In this document: piece by piece, positions 54,217 through 63,480 of the stretch | Layout: every line of letters starts with the position of its first letter | Numbering within the stretch: the stretch's first letter is position 1 | Assembly (NCBI RefSeq): GCF_947500975.1 | Contig: NZ_CANMUE010000011.1 | Span: forward strand, 62,001 to 126,000 | Direction: 5' to 3' | Origin: an uncultured Polaribacter sp. | Lineage (GTDB): Bacteria; Bacteroidota; Bacteroidia; Flavobacteriales; Flavobacteriaceae | DNA: 64,000 nucleotides | The notes under the pieces: model-generated | What the model was told of the DNA's origin: nothing | The model's database searches: none | What the model saw: only the letters and a program-made list of their open reading frames with translations | Program-made: the position numbers and the translations under genes

Positions 54217-55557
54217 ATGGAAGACAATAAAATAGCTGTTGGTTTAGATATTGGTACAACTAAAATTGTTGCCATGATTGGTCGTAAAAATGAGTACGAC
54301 AAAATTGAGGTTATTGGTATTGGTAAAGCCAAAAGCTTAGGCGTAAAACGTGGTGTTGTAAGTAATATTACACAAACTATTCAATCTATTCAGCAAGCTG
54401 TTGATGAAGCAGAAAGTGTTTCTGGTATTAAGATAGAAAATGTAGTTGTAGGTATTGCTGGTCAGCATATTAGAAGTTTGCACCATAGTGATTATATTAC
54501 AAGAAGTAACGCAGATGAAGTTATAGATGATGTAGATATTGAGAATTTAGTAAATCAAGTTCATAAGTTGGTCATGTTGCCAGGTGAAGAAATTATTCAT
54601 GTATTACCTCAAGAATTTAAAGTAGATTCTCAAGCAGATATTAAAGAGCCAATTGGTATGTATGGCGGTCGTTTAGAGGCTAATTTTCATGTGGTTGTAG
54701 GTCAAGTTTCATCTATTAGAAATATAGGGCGTTGTGTAAAAAGTGCAGGTTTAGATTTAAGTGAAATTACTTTAGAGCCTTTAGCATCTGCATCTGCAGT
54801 ATTAAGTCAAGAAGAAAAAGAAGCAGGTGTTGCATTGATTGATATAGGTGGTGGAACAACAGACTTAGCCATTTTTAAAGACGGAATTATTAGACATACG
54901 GCTGTAATACCTTTTGGAGGAAATGTAATTACTGATGATATAAAAGAAGGTTGTTCAATAATTGAAAAACAAGCAGAATTATTAAAAATAAAGTTTGGTT
55001 CAGCTTGGCCAGGAGAAAATAAAGAAACAGAAATTGTTTCAATTCCTGGGTTGAGAGGTAGAGAGCCTAAAGAAATTACGCTTAAAAATTTATCAAAAAT
55101 TATTCATGCTAGAGTTCAAGAGATTATTGAGCATGTATATGTAGAGATAAAAAATTACGGGCATGAAACAGCTAAAGGAAAGTTAATTGCTGGAATTGTA
55201 TTAACAGGAGGAGGTTCTAAACTTAATCATTTAAGACAGTTGGTTGAATATATTACAGGAATGGATGCTAGAATTGGATTTCCAAATGAACATTTAGCAG
55301 GAGATTCTGATGAAATATTATCAAGTCCATCTTATGCAACAGCAGTTGGTTTATTAATGGAAGGATTAAAGAAGCCTTTAAAAGAAGAGGAAGAGCAGAA
55401 AGAAGAGGTTTTAGAAACTATTGAAAACAACCCAGATGTTACGGTTAGTAATCCTGTTGAAGAAGTGATATCAAAAGAGAAAGAAAAACCTAGAAAGAAA
55501 TCTTTTTTCGAGAAATTTACTGATGGATTAAAAGATTTTTTAGATAACGCAGAATAG
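54217..55557 (+). CDS. ftsA: Cell division protein FtsA
   Basis: A 446-residue actin-fold protein that tethers FtsZ to the membrane. The phosphate 1 loop is VGLDIGTTKIVAMIG, phosphate 2 is ALIDIGGGTTDLAIF near 208, and the adenosine motif is GIVLTGGGSKLNHL. The 1C subdomain is in the usual place. The C-terminus ends in an amphipathic helix (KKSFFEKFTDGLKDFLDNAE), the membrane-targeting sequence, after an acidic linker. ftsZ follows after about 80 bases. Confidence 0.97.
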   Translation: MEDNKIAVGLDIGTTKIVAMIGRKNEYDKIEVIGIGKAKSLGVKRGVVSNITQTIQSIQQAVDEAESVSGIKIENVVVGIAGQHIRSLHHSDYITRSNADEVIDDVDIENLVNQVHKLVMLPGEEIIHVLPQEFKVDSQADIKEPIGMYGGRLEANFHVVVGQVSSIRNIGRCVKSAGLDLSEITLEPLASASAVLSQEEKEAGVALIDIGGGTTDLAIFKDGIIRHTAVIPFGGNVITDDIKEGCSIIEKQAELLKIKFGSAWPGENKETEIVSIPGLRGREPKEITLKNLSKIIHARVQEIIEHVYVEIKNYGHETAKGKLIAGIVLTGGGSKLNHLRQLVEYITGMDARIGFPNEHLAGDSDEILSSPSYATAVGLLMEGLKKPLKEEEEQKEEVLETIENNPDVTVSNPVEEVISKEKEKPRKKSFFEKFTDGLKDFLDNAE

Positions 55558-55638
55558 ATGTAAGTTGACAATTTTAGTTTAAAGTCAACCTTTAAAAAGA
55601 ATATAAAACACAAACAATAAATAATTAGAAACGTTATT

Positions 55639-57534
55639 ATGAGCGCAGAATTTGATAACATTTTATTTGACATGCCCAAAACACAATCAAACTCAATTAA
55701 AGTAATTGGAGTTGGTGGTGGAGGTAGTAATGCAGTAAATCACATGTTTACACAAAGTATTAAAGGTGTAGATTTTGTAATTTGTAATACTGATGCACAA
55801 GCTTTAGAAAATAGTCCAATACCTAATAAAATTCAGTTAGGAGTTAACTTAACATCAGGTTTAGGAGCAGGTGCAAATCCAGAAGTTGGTGCACAAGCAG
55901 CAAAGGAAAGTATGCAAGAAATTCAGCAAATGTTAAATACCCAAACTAAAATGGTATTTATTACTGCAGGAATGGGGGGTGGAACTGGTACAGGAGCTGC
56001 ACCAATTATTGCAAAAATTGCAAAAGATATGGATATTCTTACTGTTGGTATTGTTACGATGCCTTTTCAGTTTGAAGGTAGAAGACGATCTGCACAAGCA
56101 CAATTAGGAATTGATCAACTGCGCCAAAATGTAGATTCTTTAATTGTTATTAATAATAATAAATTACGTGAAGTTTATGGAAACTTAGGTTTTAAAGCTG
56201 GTTTTTCTAAAGCTGATGAAGTTTTATCTACGGCTTCTAAAGGAATTGCTGAGGTTATAACACATCACTATAAACAAAATATTGATTTACATGATGCTAA
56301 AACTGTACTTTCAAACAGTGGAACTGCAATTATGGGTTCTGCAAAAGAAGAAGGTGTAAATAGAGCTAAAAATGCTATTGTAAAAGCATTAGACTCTCCG
56401 TTATTAAATGATAATAAAATTACTGGAGCTAAAAATGTATTGTTATTAATTGTTTCTGGTTCTAATGAAGTTACACTTGATGAGATTGGAGAAATCAATG
56501 ATTTTATTCAAGATGAAGCAGGTTATGATGCCAATATAATTATGGGTGTGGGTGAAGATTTAGAGTTAGGTGAAGCAATTTCTGTTACTATTGTTGCAAC
56601 TGGTTTTGCTGCAGATCAACAGAGCACAATTACAAATACAGAGGTTAAAAAAATTGTTCATACTTTAGAAGACGAGCAAAAAGCTACTTATAATTTTACT
56701 GAAAAAACAATTACAAAATCGCCAACTTTAGATGAACCAATTTCTACTCCAGAAAATAAAATTGTTCATGTTTTAGAAGATACTATTGAAGATGATTTTA
56801 AGCCTAAACAAGATTTATCTACTATTTCTTCTTTACCAGCTAATAACGAAACAAATGTTGAAGAAAAAGATTTATTTAAGATTTCTGAAGAAGACTTTAT
56901 TATAAACGATGTTGTTAAGGTTGAAGAAACAGCTGTTGAAAAAACAATTGAGTTTCAAGATGAATTATCATTTGATCTACCCTTAAATGCTGCTAAAGAA
57001 GCTAAAGCTGAAAATGAAGTTAGATTTTCTTTAGAGAATAGCAGTGAGGTAAATATTAATGAAATTGAAGTTTTTGGGGCTCAAGAAGTTGTAGATCAAG
57101 TAAAAGAAACACGTTATGTTTTAGAAGATTTTAAAGCAGAACCTACAATAGGTAAAAGCTCTAGTTTAAGAGAGGTTAAAGAAGAGGAAGAAGAAATTGT
57201 TTTTGAGCTTAAAACAGCCAAGTCTCAAGCTGATGATGCCAAAGAAATGAGTAGTGGTGATAGTGAAGAAGTTTCTCCGTTAAGTTTAACAATTACTGAA
57301 TTGCAAAAAAGGGCTGAGGAAAGAAGAAAAAAAATGAAAGGTTTTAATTATAAGTTTAATGATCAGTTAAACAAAAATATTGATGAAATTGAGCGTCAAC
57401 CAGCATACAAGAGATTGGGTGTGGATTTAGATGCAAATGAATCTATTAGTAAAAATAAGACCTCTATTAAAACTGAAGATGATTCTTTAGATTTTAAGTC
57501 TAATAATTCTTTTTTACATGATAATGTAGATTAG
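55639..57534 (+). CDS. ftsZ: Cell division protein FtsZ, with long C-terminal extension
   Basis: The tubulin-like GTPase that builds the Z ring. The GTPase core covers residues 1 to about 330: IKVIGVGGGGSNAVNHM, NTDAQAL, the GGGTGTGAAP tubulin signature (near 115) and the synergy loop NDFIQDEAGYDANIIMG. After it come about 300 residues of acidic, low-complexity linker with scattered repeats of HxLEDxxEx type (KIVHTLEDE, KIVHVLEDT), then a basic segment (KRAEERRKKMKGF) and a tail with PAYKRLGVDLD. At 631 residues it is much longer than E. coli FtsZ (383), which is usual for Flavobacteriia. It closes the dcw run; a strong terminator follows. murF, murB and ddl are not in this cluster. Confidence 0.96.
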   Translation: MSAEFDNILFDMPKTQSNSIKVIGVGGGGSNAVNHMFTQSIKGVDFVICNTDAQALENSPIPNKIQLGVNLTSGLGAGANPEVGAQAAKESMQEIQQMLNTQTKMVFITAGMGGGTGTGAAPIIAKIAKDMDILTVGIVTMPFQFEGRRRSAQAQLGIDQLRQNVDSLIVINNNKLREVYGNLGFKAGFSKADEVLSTASKGIAEVITHHYKQNIDLHDAKTVLSNSGTAIMGSAKEEGVNRAKNAIVKALDSPLLNDNKITGAKNVLLLIVSGSNEVTLDEIGEINDFIQDEAGYDANIIMGVGEDLELGEAISVTIVATGFAADQQSTITNTEVKKIVHTLEDEQKATYNFTEKTITKSPTLDEPISTPENKIVHVLEDTIEDDFKPKQDLSTISSLPANNETNVEEKDLFKISEEDFIINDVVKVEETAVEKTIEFQDELSFDLPLNAAKEAKAENEVRFSLENSSEVNINEIEVFGAQEVVDQVKETRYVLEDFKAEPTIGKSSSLREVKEEEEEIVFELKTAKSQADDAKEMSSGDSEEVSPLSLTITELQKRAEERRKKMKGFNYKFNDQLNKNIDEIERQPAYKRLGVDLDANESISKNKTSIKTEDDSLDFKSNNSFLHDNVD

Positions 57535-57548
57535 TTTTAAAACTAATA

Positions 57549-57592
57549 AAGTAAAAAAATCACATCTTTTTTGATGTGATTTTTTTACTTTT
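57549..57592 (+). terminator. Intrinsic terminator after ftsZ
   Basis: An 18-base arm ending in TCACATC (57549-57566) pairs perfectly with GATGTGA plus a T-run and ACTT (57573-57590) around six T. Confidence 0.9.
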
Positions 57593-57898
57593 AAGAACTT
57601 TTATATTTTTTTCTGATTGATTTGTTGATTTTTAGTCTGTATCAAGGTTTTTTATTGTTAGTTTAAAGTATGTAATCAATTAAACTAAATTATTATATAA
57701 AATCAACACACTAACATACGCAACACCAATAGAAAGAGGAATTTTAACATCTGCTTACAAAAGTGAAATAAGACAGCATGTTATTAAGATAAAAAGAGAA
57801 TCGTTATCATAAGTAAAATCTTTTTATATTTAATAATTCTTCAATTTAAAGAGTGTTATTATTTGTGATTGCTATTTTAATGATTAATTTATAACAAA
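57593..57898. other. Non-coding stretch with a possible decayed reading frame
   Basis: About 300 AT-rich bases with no complete gene. On the + strand, 57684-57812 is open for 42 codons without a start codon. Its end (ATPIERGILTSAYKSEIR, then QHVIKIKRE) looks more protein-like than the surroundings and could be a gene relic. I cannot assign it to a family. Confidence 0.3.
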
Positions 57899-57925
57899 AA
57901 AACTCACAGTAAAACTGTGAGTTTT
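57899..57925 (-). terminator. Terminator of the aspartate aminotransferase gene
   Basis: AAAACTCACAGT (57899-57910) pairs perfectly with ACTGTGAGTTTT (57914-57925). On the minus strand the hairpin comes 23 bases after the stop codon and ends in a T-run. Confidence 0.8.
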
Positions 57926-57947
57926 ATAAAATGTATTAAAAGAGGTT

Positions 57948-59135
57948 TTAATTTAAAGCTTCTTTTATTCTTTTAATAGCTTCTCTAATTTGTAATTCAG
58001 AAGCAGCATAAGATAATCGAATACAATTAGGAGATCCGAAAGCATCACCAGTAACAGTTGCTACATTTGCTTTTTCTAATAAAAATAAAGAAAAATCACT
58101 AGCATTTTCGATTTTTACACCATCTATTGTTTTACCAAAGAAATCAGAAATGTCAGGAAAAACATAAAAAGCACCTTCTGGTACATTTACTTTAAACCCG
58201 TCTATTTCTTTTAATAAACCAATTACAATATTTCTACGAGTTTTAAACTCGTCTACCATATATTGTATTTTATTTACAGGCGCTAAAACAGCAGTAATTG
58301 CAGCTCTTTGTGCAATACAGTTTGCACCAGATGTAATTTGTCCTTGCATTTTATTACAAGCTTTAGCAATCCATTGTGGTGCACCAATGTAACCAATTCT
58401 CCATCCAGTCATAGCAAATGCTTTTGCTAATCCGTTTACGGTAATAGTTCTGTCATACATGCTTTCTATGGCTGCAAAACTAAATGGTTTAGCATCATAA
58501 TTGATGTGTTCATATATTTCATCAGATAAAATATATATCTGAGGATGTTTTTCTAAAACAGCTGCCAATGCTCTATATTCTGCTTCACTATAAATAGTTC
58601 CACTTGGATTGTTTGGAGAGTTAAAGAAAATCATTTTTGTTTTTGGAGTAATAGCTGCCTCTAATTGTGCTGGTGTAATTTTAAAATCAGTATCAATAGA
58701 AGAAGGAATTTCTACATAAGTTGCTTCACATAAAGTAGTTATTGCAGAATAACTAACCCAATAAGGTGTAGGTAAAATTACTTCATCACCTGGATTTAAT
58801 AATACTTGAGCAATATTTGCAATAGATTGTTTTGCGCCAGTAGAAACTACAATTTGATTTGGGGTATATACCAAATCATTATCGCGTTTAAATTTAGTAC
58901 AAATTGCTTCTTTTAACTCAGCATAACCATCTACAGGTGTATAAGAGTTGTAATTTTGATTAATTGCTTCAATAGCAGCGTCTTTAATGAAATCTGGTGT
59001 ATTAAAATCTGGTTCTCCCAAACTTAAACCAATAATATCTTTTCCTTCTGCTCTTAATTCTCTTGCTTTAGCAGCCATTGCTAAAGTTTGAGAAACAGGT
59101 AAACTGTTAATTCTGTCCGATAATGGATTTGTCAT
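57948..59135 (-). CDS. Aspartate aminotransferase-type PLP enzyme
   Basis: A 395-residue class I aminotransferase of the aspartate/prephenate aminotransferase (Ib) type. Marks are LSLGEPDFNTPDFIK, YTPVDGYAELKEAI, NSPNNPSGTIYS, LSDEIYEHINYD and the PLP lysine in NGLAKAFAMTGWRIGYIG; the carboxylate arginine is in CIRLSYAAS. It should transfer amino groups between aspartate and 2-oxoglutarate; a role with prephenate or aromatic acids is possible for this subgroup. It lies downstream of the desaturase gene on the minus strand, 25 bases away, and ends in a clear terminator. Confidence 0.94.
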   Translation of the reverse strand: MTNPLSDRINSLPVSQTLAMAAKARELRAEGKDIIGLSLGEPDFNTPDFIKDAAIEAINQNYNSYTPVDGYAELKEAICTKFKRDNDLVYTPNQIVVSTGAKQSIANIAQVLLNPGDEVILPTPYWVSYSAITTLCEATYVEIPSSIDTDFKITPAQLEAAITPKTKMIFFNSPNNPSGTIYSEAEYRALAAVLEKHPQIYILSDEIYEHINYDAKPFSFAAIESMYDRTITVNGLAKAFAMTGWRIGYIGAPQWIAKACNKMQGQITSGANCIAQRAAITAVLAPVNKIQYMVDEFKTRRNIVIGLLKEIDGFKVNVPEGAFYVFPDISDFFGKTIDGVKIENASDFSLFLLEKANVATVTGDAFGSPNCIRLSYAASELQIREAIKRIKEALN

Positions 59136-59160
59136 TTTGCTGTTAATTGTTGTGTTCTTG

Positions 59161-60252
59161 TTATGCTAATTCAGGTTTTTTTCCTAAAACACCTAAATGT
59201 TTAAAGTGTTCTATAATTGCTTTACGCATTGTTGCGTACTCATTATAAGGCAAGTTAAATTCTTTAGCCGTTTCTTTTACAATTTTAGCTAATTTGCCAT
59301 AATGTACATGAGAAATGTGAGGGAAAATATGATGTTCAACTTGATGATTTAAACCACCTGTATAGAAATTTACTAAACTATTACTAGGTGCAAAGTTAGA
59401 TGTTGTGTATAATTGATGGACTGCCCAAGTATGCTCTAGATTTCCTTCTTTATCAGGAATTGGCATTTCTGTATTTGGAACAATATGTGCCAATTGAAAA
59501 ACTAAACTTAAAATCATACCTGCTGTATAATGCATTACAAAAAAGCCAATAAAAACTTTCCACCAAGCGATGTCTAAAACTGCAATTGGTAAAACAATCC
59601 AAAGTGAATAATAAGCAATTTTAGAGATTACTAATTTTGTCCATTCTGTTGCTGGATTAGGGAATTTACCATAAGATAATTTACTTTTTAAATAGCGGTG
59701 CATTTGTTTAATATCAGTTGTAATAGCCCAATTAATAGTTAATAATCCATACAAGAAAATAGAATAATATTTTTGAAGTTTATGAATTTTCATCCATTGT
59801 GCATGTTTAGAAAAACGAATAATTCTACCAGCGTCTATATCCTCATCATGTTCTATAACATTCGTAAATGTATGGTGTAAAACATTGTGTTGCACTTTCC
59901 AATTATAAACATTTCCTGCAAGAATATAAATGCTACTTCCCATTAATTTGTTTACCCATTTTCTTTTAGAAAAAGATTCATGGTTAGCATCATGCATCAC
60001 GTTCATACCAACACCTGCCATTCCAATTCCAGTAACAACCATTAACAAAGTCATAACCCATTGAGGCATAGAAATTGTTAAGATTAAAATAAATGGAACT
60101 AAAAATATTGAAAACATAATAATTGCTTTTGTATACAATTTCCAGTTTCCAGTTCTTTTTATATTATTTTCTTTAAAGTAAGAGTTGACTCTTTTATTTA
60201 AAGTTCTAAAGAACTTTACTTTATCTACTCTTGAAAAATTTATTGTTTTCAT
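59161..60252 (-). CDS. Membrane fatty acid desaturase
   Basis: A 363-residue integral membrane di-iron desaturase. All three histidine boxes are present: HDANHES near residue 108, HNVLHHTFTNVIEHDED near 143 and NHQVEHHIFPHISHVHYG near 308. Two pairs of hydrophobic helices separate them. The HxxHH third box preceded by Gln matches front-end or acyl-lipid desaturases found in marine Flavobacteriia, which adjust membrane fluidity. Regiospecificity is not readable. A TATTTTTG -7 element lies on the minus strand at 60272-60279, and rsmG is divergent. Confidence 0.92.
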   Translation of the reverse strand: MKTINFSRVDKVKFFRTLNKRVNSYFKENNIKRTGNWKLYTKAIIMFSIFLVPFILILTISMPQWVMTLLMVVTGIGMAGVGMNVMHDANHESFSKRKWVNKLMGSSIYILAGNVYNWKVQHNVLHHTFTNVIEHDEDIDAGRIIRFSKHAQWMKIHKLQKYYSIFLYGLLTINWAITTDIKQMHRYLKSKLSYGKFPNPATEWTKLVISKIAYYSLWIVLPIAVLDIAWWKVFIGFFVMHYTAGMILSLVFQLAHIVPNTEMPIPDKEGNLEHTWAVHQLYTTSNFAPSNSLVNFYTGGLNHQVEHHIFPHISHVHYGKLAKIVKETAKEFNLPYNEYATMRKAIIEHFKHLGVLGKKPELA

Positions 60253-60271
60253 ATATTATGATATAATAATG

Positions 60272-60279
60272 CAAAAATA
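60272..60279 (-). promoter_or_regulatory. Putative -7 element of the desaturase gene
   Basis: Minus-strand TATTTTTG matches TAnnTTTG, 20 bases before the start codon. Confidence 0.5.
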
Positions 60280-60345
60280 TGCTATTTAAAATAGCTTTAT
60301 ATAATAAACGTCAACTTTTGTTAAGAATTGTCTCTTTGAAATATC

Positions 60346-60353
60346 TATTTTTG
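60346..60353 (+). promoter_or_regulatory. Putative -7 element of rsmG
   Basis: TATTTTTG matches TAnnTTTG, 21 bases before ATG 60375. TTTG at 60317-60320 is 25 bases upstream, somewhat far for a -33. Confidence 0.5.
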
Positions 60354-60374
60354 CACTTCTAATATATATTATTG

Positions 60375-61004
60375 ATGGAAATTATACACAAGTATTTTAA
60401 AAATTTATCTAAAATCCAAATCGAACAGTTTTCTAAATTACAAGAATTATATAAAGACTGGAATTTAAAAATTAATGTTGTTTCTAGAAAAGATATTGAT
60501 GAATTGTACTTGCGTCATGTTTTACATTCTTTAGGAATAGCAAAAGTAATGTCTTTTAAACCTGAGTCTAAAGTTTTAGATGTAGGTACAGGTGGAGGTT
60601 TTCCAGGAATTCCTTTAGCAATTTTATTTCCAGAAACACAGTTTCATTTGGTAGATTCTATTGGTAAAAAAATAAAGGTTGTTAATGAAGTTGTTGCAGG
60701 ATTAGGTTTAGAAAATGTAAAAACTACTAACGGTAGAGTAGAGGAGGTAAAAGATAGGTATGATTTTATTGTGAGTAGAGCTGTAGCACAAATGGAAACT
60801 TTTGTTGGTTGGACAAAAGGTAGAATTGCGAAAAAACAAAACCATGATTTAAAAAATGGAATTCTATATTTAAAAGGAGGTGATTTAACTGAAGAATTAA
60901 AACTGTATACATCTGCTACTATTTATAATTTACCAGATTATTTTGATGAAGATTTTTTTGAAACAAAAAAGGTTGTTCATTTAGCAATGAAGTTTAAAGG
61001 GTGA
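60375..61004 (+). CDS. rsmG: 16S rRNA (guanine-527 N7) methyltransferase
   Basis: A 209-residue SAM methyltransferase (former GidB). Signatures are LQELYKDWNLKINVVSRKDIDELYLRHVLHSL with its ends as usual, VLDVGTGGGFPGIPLAILFP (SAM loop, near residue 72), DSIGKKIKVVNEV and the YDFIVSRAVAQM segment. It methylates G527 of 16S rRNA. ATG 60375 is used; the codon before it is an in-frame TTG. It is divergent from the desaturase and convergent with the PPDK-like gene; both stop codons lie in a short AT-rich inverted repeat (61003-61032) that may end transcription from both sides. Confidence 0.95.
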   Translation: MEIIHKYFKNLSKIQIEQFSKLQELYKDWNLKINVVSRKDIDELYLRHVLHSLGIAKVMSFKPESKVLDVGTGGGFPGIPLAILFPETQFHLVDSIGKKIKVVNEVVAGLGLENVKTTNGRVEEVKDRYDFIVSRAVAQMETFVGWTKGRIAKKQNHDLKNGILYLKGGDLTEELKLYTSATIYNLPDYFDEDFFETKKVVHLAMKFKG

Positions 61005-61029
61005 TTTTTTATTAGAATTTTAAGTAAAA

Positions 61030-63480
61030 TCAATAAGGTCTAGCTTGTTTTATATATATCTTCCTATAATCTATAGTTGAGTCTACTTTAAACTCTATAT
61101 CTAAACCGAAATTTTTATAGTCACAGCTACAATCATAAACTTTGCTATAAAAATAAACGTTGATAATTGAAAGATAATCACCTAGTTGATATAATTCTTC
61201 ATCGGACAAAACATGTTCTGAAGTGTCTGTGACTACATTAGAAAAAGTATTATATTCCAATGTATATCTATTATTATTAGATGAAAATGTATAAATAATC
61301 ACCTGGTCATGAATAACACCAGGGTCAGGATCAACAACACTAATCTCTTTAAATTGAACATTTACAACAAATCCATGGTTTCGGTTGAAAATATTTTTTG
61401 TAATTACAACACCGTTCGCATCTTCATCTGGGAAAGATCGATGTACTAAAATTCCCATTGCTGCAGATAAATGATTGATTTTAAAATAATCTCTTTCTTC
61501 ATAAGCAGGAAAATTCCATAAACTTGCCCAAACTTTTTTAATAGCTTCTGAAGGCGTTTTTTTATCATTGTTTAATTTTCCTGAATAAGAACTATATAAG
61601 CCGGCACCATTAAAACCATCTAGATCTTCAGCGTTGGTAGAGGAACGAAAACGATAACTAGTAAATCTATTATCAGTAGTTATTTTGTTTAAAATATTAG
61701 TTAATAATGCTTCGTCTAAGGGAGAGTTAATAATACTATCACGAATTTTATTTAATATGGTTTTCCTAAATACTGAACTTGTTTTAAATTGTGGTAAATC
61801 TAAAGTAGTTTCAATATAGGTGTCTATACCATTTTTTATAAGATGTTCATTGTAGTAATAAAAAGGAATAGCAAAATAATTTTCTGGAACAGGCGCACTT
61901 TTATTTTCATTTTTAAAAGCTTTTAAAATTTCGGCAAAGTTTGCTGCTTTACCGCCAATTTTATTTACATCATTAATAGATGCATTTTCTAGTTCAAATA
62001 TACCATAATCATTAACATCTTTTTCTAGTGTTATGGTATCTTTAGGTTCATTTTCGGTCCAAAAAATAGTAGCCTCTTCTAACGTGGCTTTTCTTATTTT
62101 ATAGGAATCTGTAGCTACATTTAAATACACTAATTCTCCATCTAAATCATTTAAAACGGTTTCCTCAAAAGCACTTTTTAAAGCCATGTTTGGTGTGCCT
62201 CTATTGTGGCTTAAAACATTTATATGACTTAAAGGGCTTTGAAATTCTGTAGTAATAATTCCAGCAATTACAGGGATTTCCATAGGAATTCCGTTTGTTA
62301 CAACAATATTATTTTTTTTGAGTTCTGTTGTAGCTATGTCATTTATTTCTATTTTTTTTAAATATCCATAACCTTCACTTATATTTAAAGCCTGATAATT
62401 TTGACCTTCATACAATTCATTTGCACCAATTATAGGAATATCGGTACAATTTATCCATAAACTATTTGTTGTATAAAAATATAATTTATCTCTTAAATAA
62501 GAGCTTTGTAAAATTTTATGATACAACTTATAAGCATCTTCACAAGTAGCTTCATCAGAAGCAAAAAATTCAAAAGTATATATGTCTAATTCTTTAAAGT
62601 AATTGATTGTAATTGGGTATAAATAACGATTAGGATTATTAGTGTACTGCTCATGACTAAATTGATTATTTGTATAAGAATAATCTAATTGTTCAAATGA
62701 AAATGTATAATGTAAATCGTATTTTTTAGTATTAATATAATAGATTGTATTTTTTTTGCTATCAAAAATTGCTTTTACAGATTCAATACCACTTAAATGT
62801 GTTTTTGAAGGTTGATGTGCAAGCATTTCAAAAGCATTTTCATCAATTAATTCTTCAAAGTAATTTAAATTTTTATATTCATGTTTTAAAAGTTTTATTC
62901 CAATTTTATTATATAAACGATAATCAGTTAAAGCTAATTTTCTTTCAAAAAAGTTTTCTTTTGAGAAAAAAATTGAATCTGTTTTTTCAATAGAATTTTT
63001 ACTGTTATTTATTAATGTAGATACTAGATGTTGATTAGATGACAGAAATAACCTATAAGTGTAATTACCTTTTGGAGAATGAATTTTTATAAAATAACTT
63101 CCACTTGCTAAATTTTGTAAAGAGATATTATCTCTTTCAAAAATATTGTCTTTTTGATAGATTATCTTTCCTTGAGTATTATATATGTATATATTAAATG
63201 TTGTATTAAAGAAACTAAGGAGTGTATTTTCTTTTATCAAAAAATAACCTTTAAAATCTTTTGTGTTTTCTTCAGGGTTTATTTTTAGATAGAAGTATCC
63301 TTTAGAATTACTTGTATAAAATGTAGGCGAATTTTTAAGTTGAACCTTAACATTTTCTAATGGGGTATTAGAAACTACATCAGAAATTACTCCATGAATA
63401 GGGGTTTGTGTATACGATTCTTTTGAGTGTAAAAAAAAATATAGAATAATAAGAAAGAGGGTAGTATGTTTTCTTTTCAT
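61030..63480 (-). CDS. Exported PEP/pyruvate-binding (PPDK N-domain-like) protein with T9SS-like segment
   Basis: The 816-residue protein has a Sec signal peptide (1-24), a carboxypeptidase-regulatory-like fold (near 27-75, PIHGVISDVVSNTPLENVKV) and a segment resembling a T9SS sorting domain (near 95-148, IYIYNTQGKIIYQ and LASGSYFIKIH). A long unassigned region follows. Near 405-435 is a PEP-utiliser mobile-domain-like motif with a histidine (SPLSHINVLSHNRGTP), and 505-816 is the PPDK ATP-grasp-like N-domain (NKIGGKAANF, RFRSSTNAEDLDGFNGAGLY, closing IYIKQARP). The His domain precedes the ATP-grasp domain, the reverse of PPDK. An export signal on a nucleotide-dependent fold is odd. The substrate is unknown. 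The lipoprotein gene upstream stops one base away. Confidence 0.8.
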   Translation of the reverse strand: MKRKHTTLFLIILYFFLHSKESYTQTPIHGVISDVVSNTPLENVKVQLKNSPTFYTSNSKGYFYLKINPEENTKDFKGYFLIKENTLLSFFNTTFNIYIYNTQGKIIYQKDNIFERDNISLQNLASGSYFIKIHSPKGNYTYRLFLSSNQHLVSTLINNSKNSIEKTDSIFFSKENFFERKLALTDYRLYNKIGIKLLKHEYKNLNYFEELIDENAFEMLAHQPSKTHLSGIESVKAIFDSKKNTIYYINTKKYDLHYTFSFEQLDYSYTNNQFSHEQYTNNPNRYLYPITINYFKELDIYTFEFFASDEATCEDAYKLYHKILQSSYLRDKLYFYTTNSLWINCTDIPIIGANELYEGQNYQALNISEGYGYLKKIEINDIATTELKKNNIVVTNGIPMEIPVIAGIITTEFQSPLSHINVLSHNRGTPNMALKSAFEETVLNDLDGELVYLNVATDSYKIRKATLEEATIFWTENEPKDTITLEKDVNDYGIFELENASINDVNKIGGKAANFAEILKAFKNENKSAPVPENYFAIPFYYYNEHLIKNGIDTYIETTLDLPQFKTSSVFRKTILNKIRDSIINSPLDEALLTNILNKITTDNRFTSYRFRSSTNAEDLDGFNGAGLYSSYSGKLNNDKKTPSEAIKKVWASLWNFPAYEERDYFKINHLSAAMGILVHRSFPDEDANGVVITKNIFNRNHGFVVNVQFKEISVVDPDPGVIHDQVIIYTFSSNNNRYTLEYNTFSNVVTDTSEHVLSDEELYQLGDYLSIINVYFYSKVYDCSCDYKNFGLDIEFKVDSTIDYRKIYIKQARPY

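Noticed and set aside
62745..62993. Plus-strand 82-codon frame within the PPDK-like gene
   Set aside because: Antisense to a conserved operon, rich in Phe, Leu and Gln from reversed codons, with no homology.
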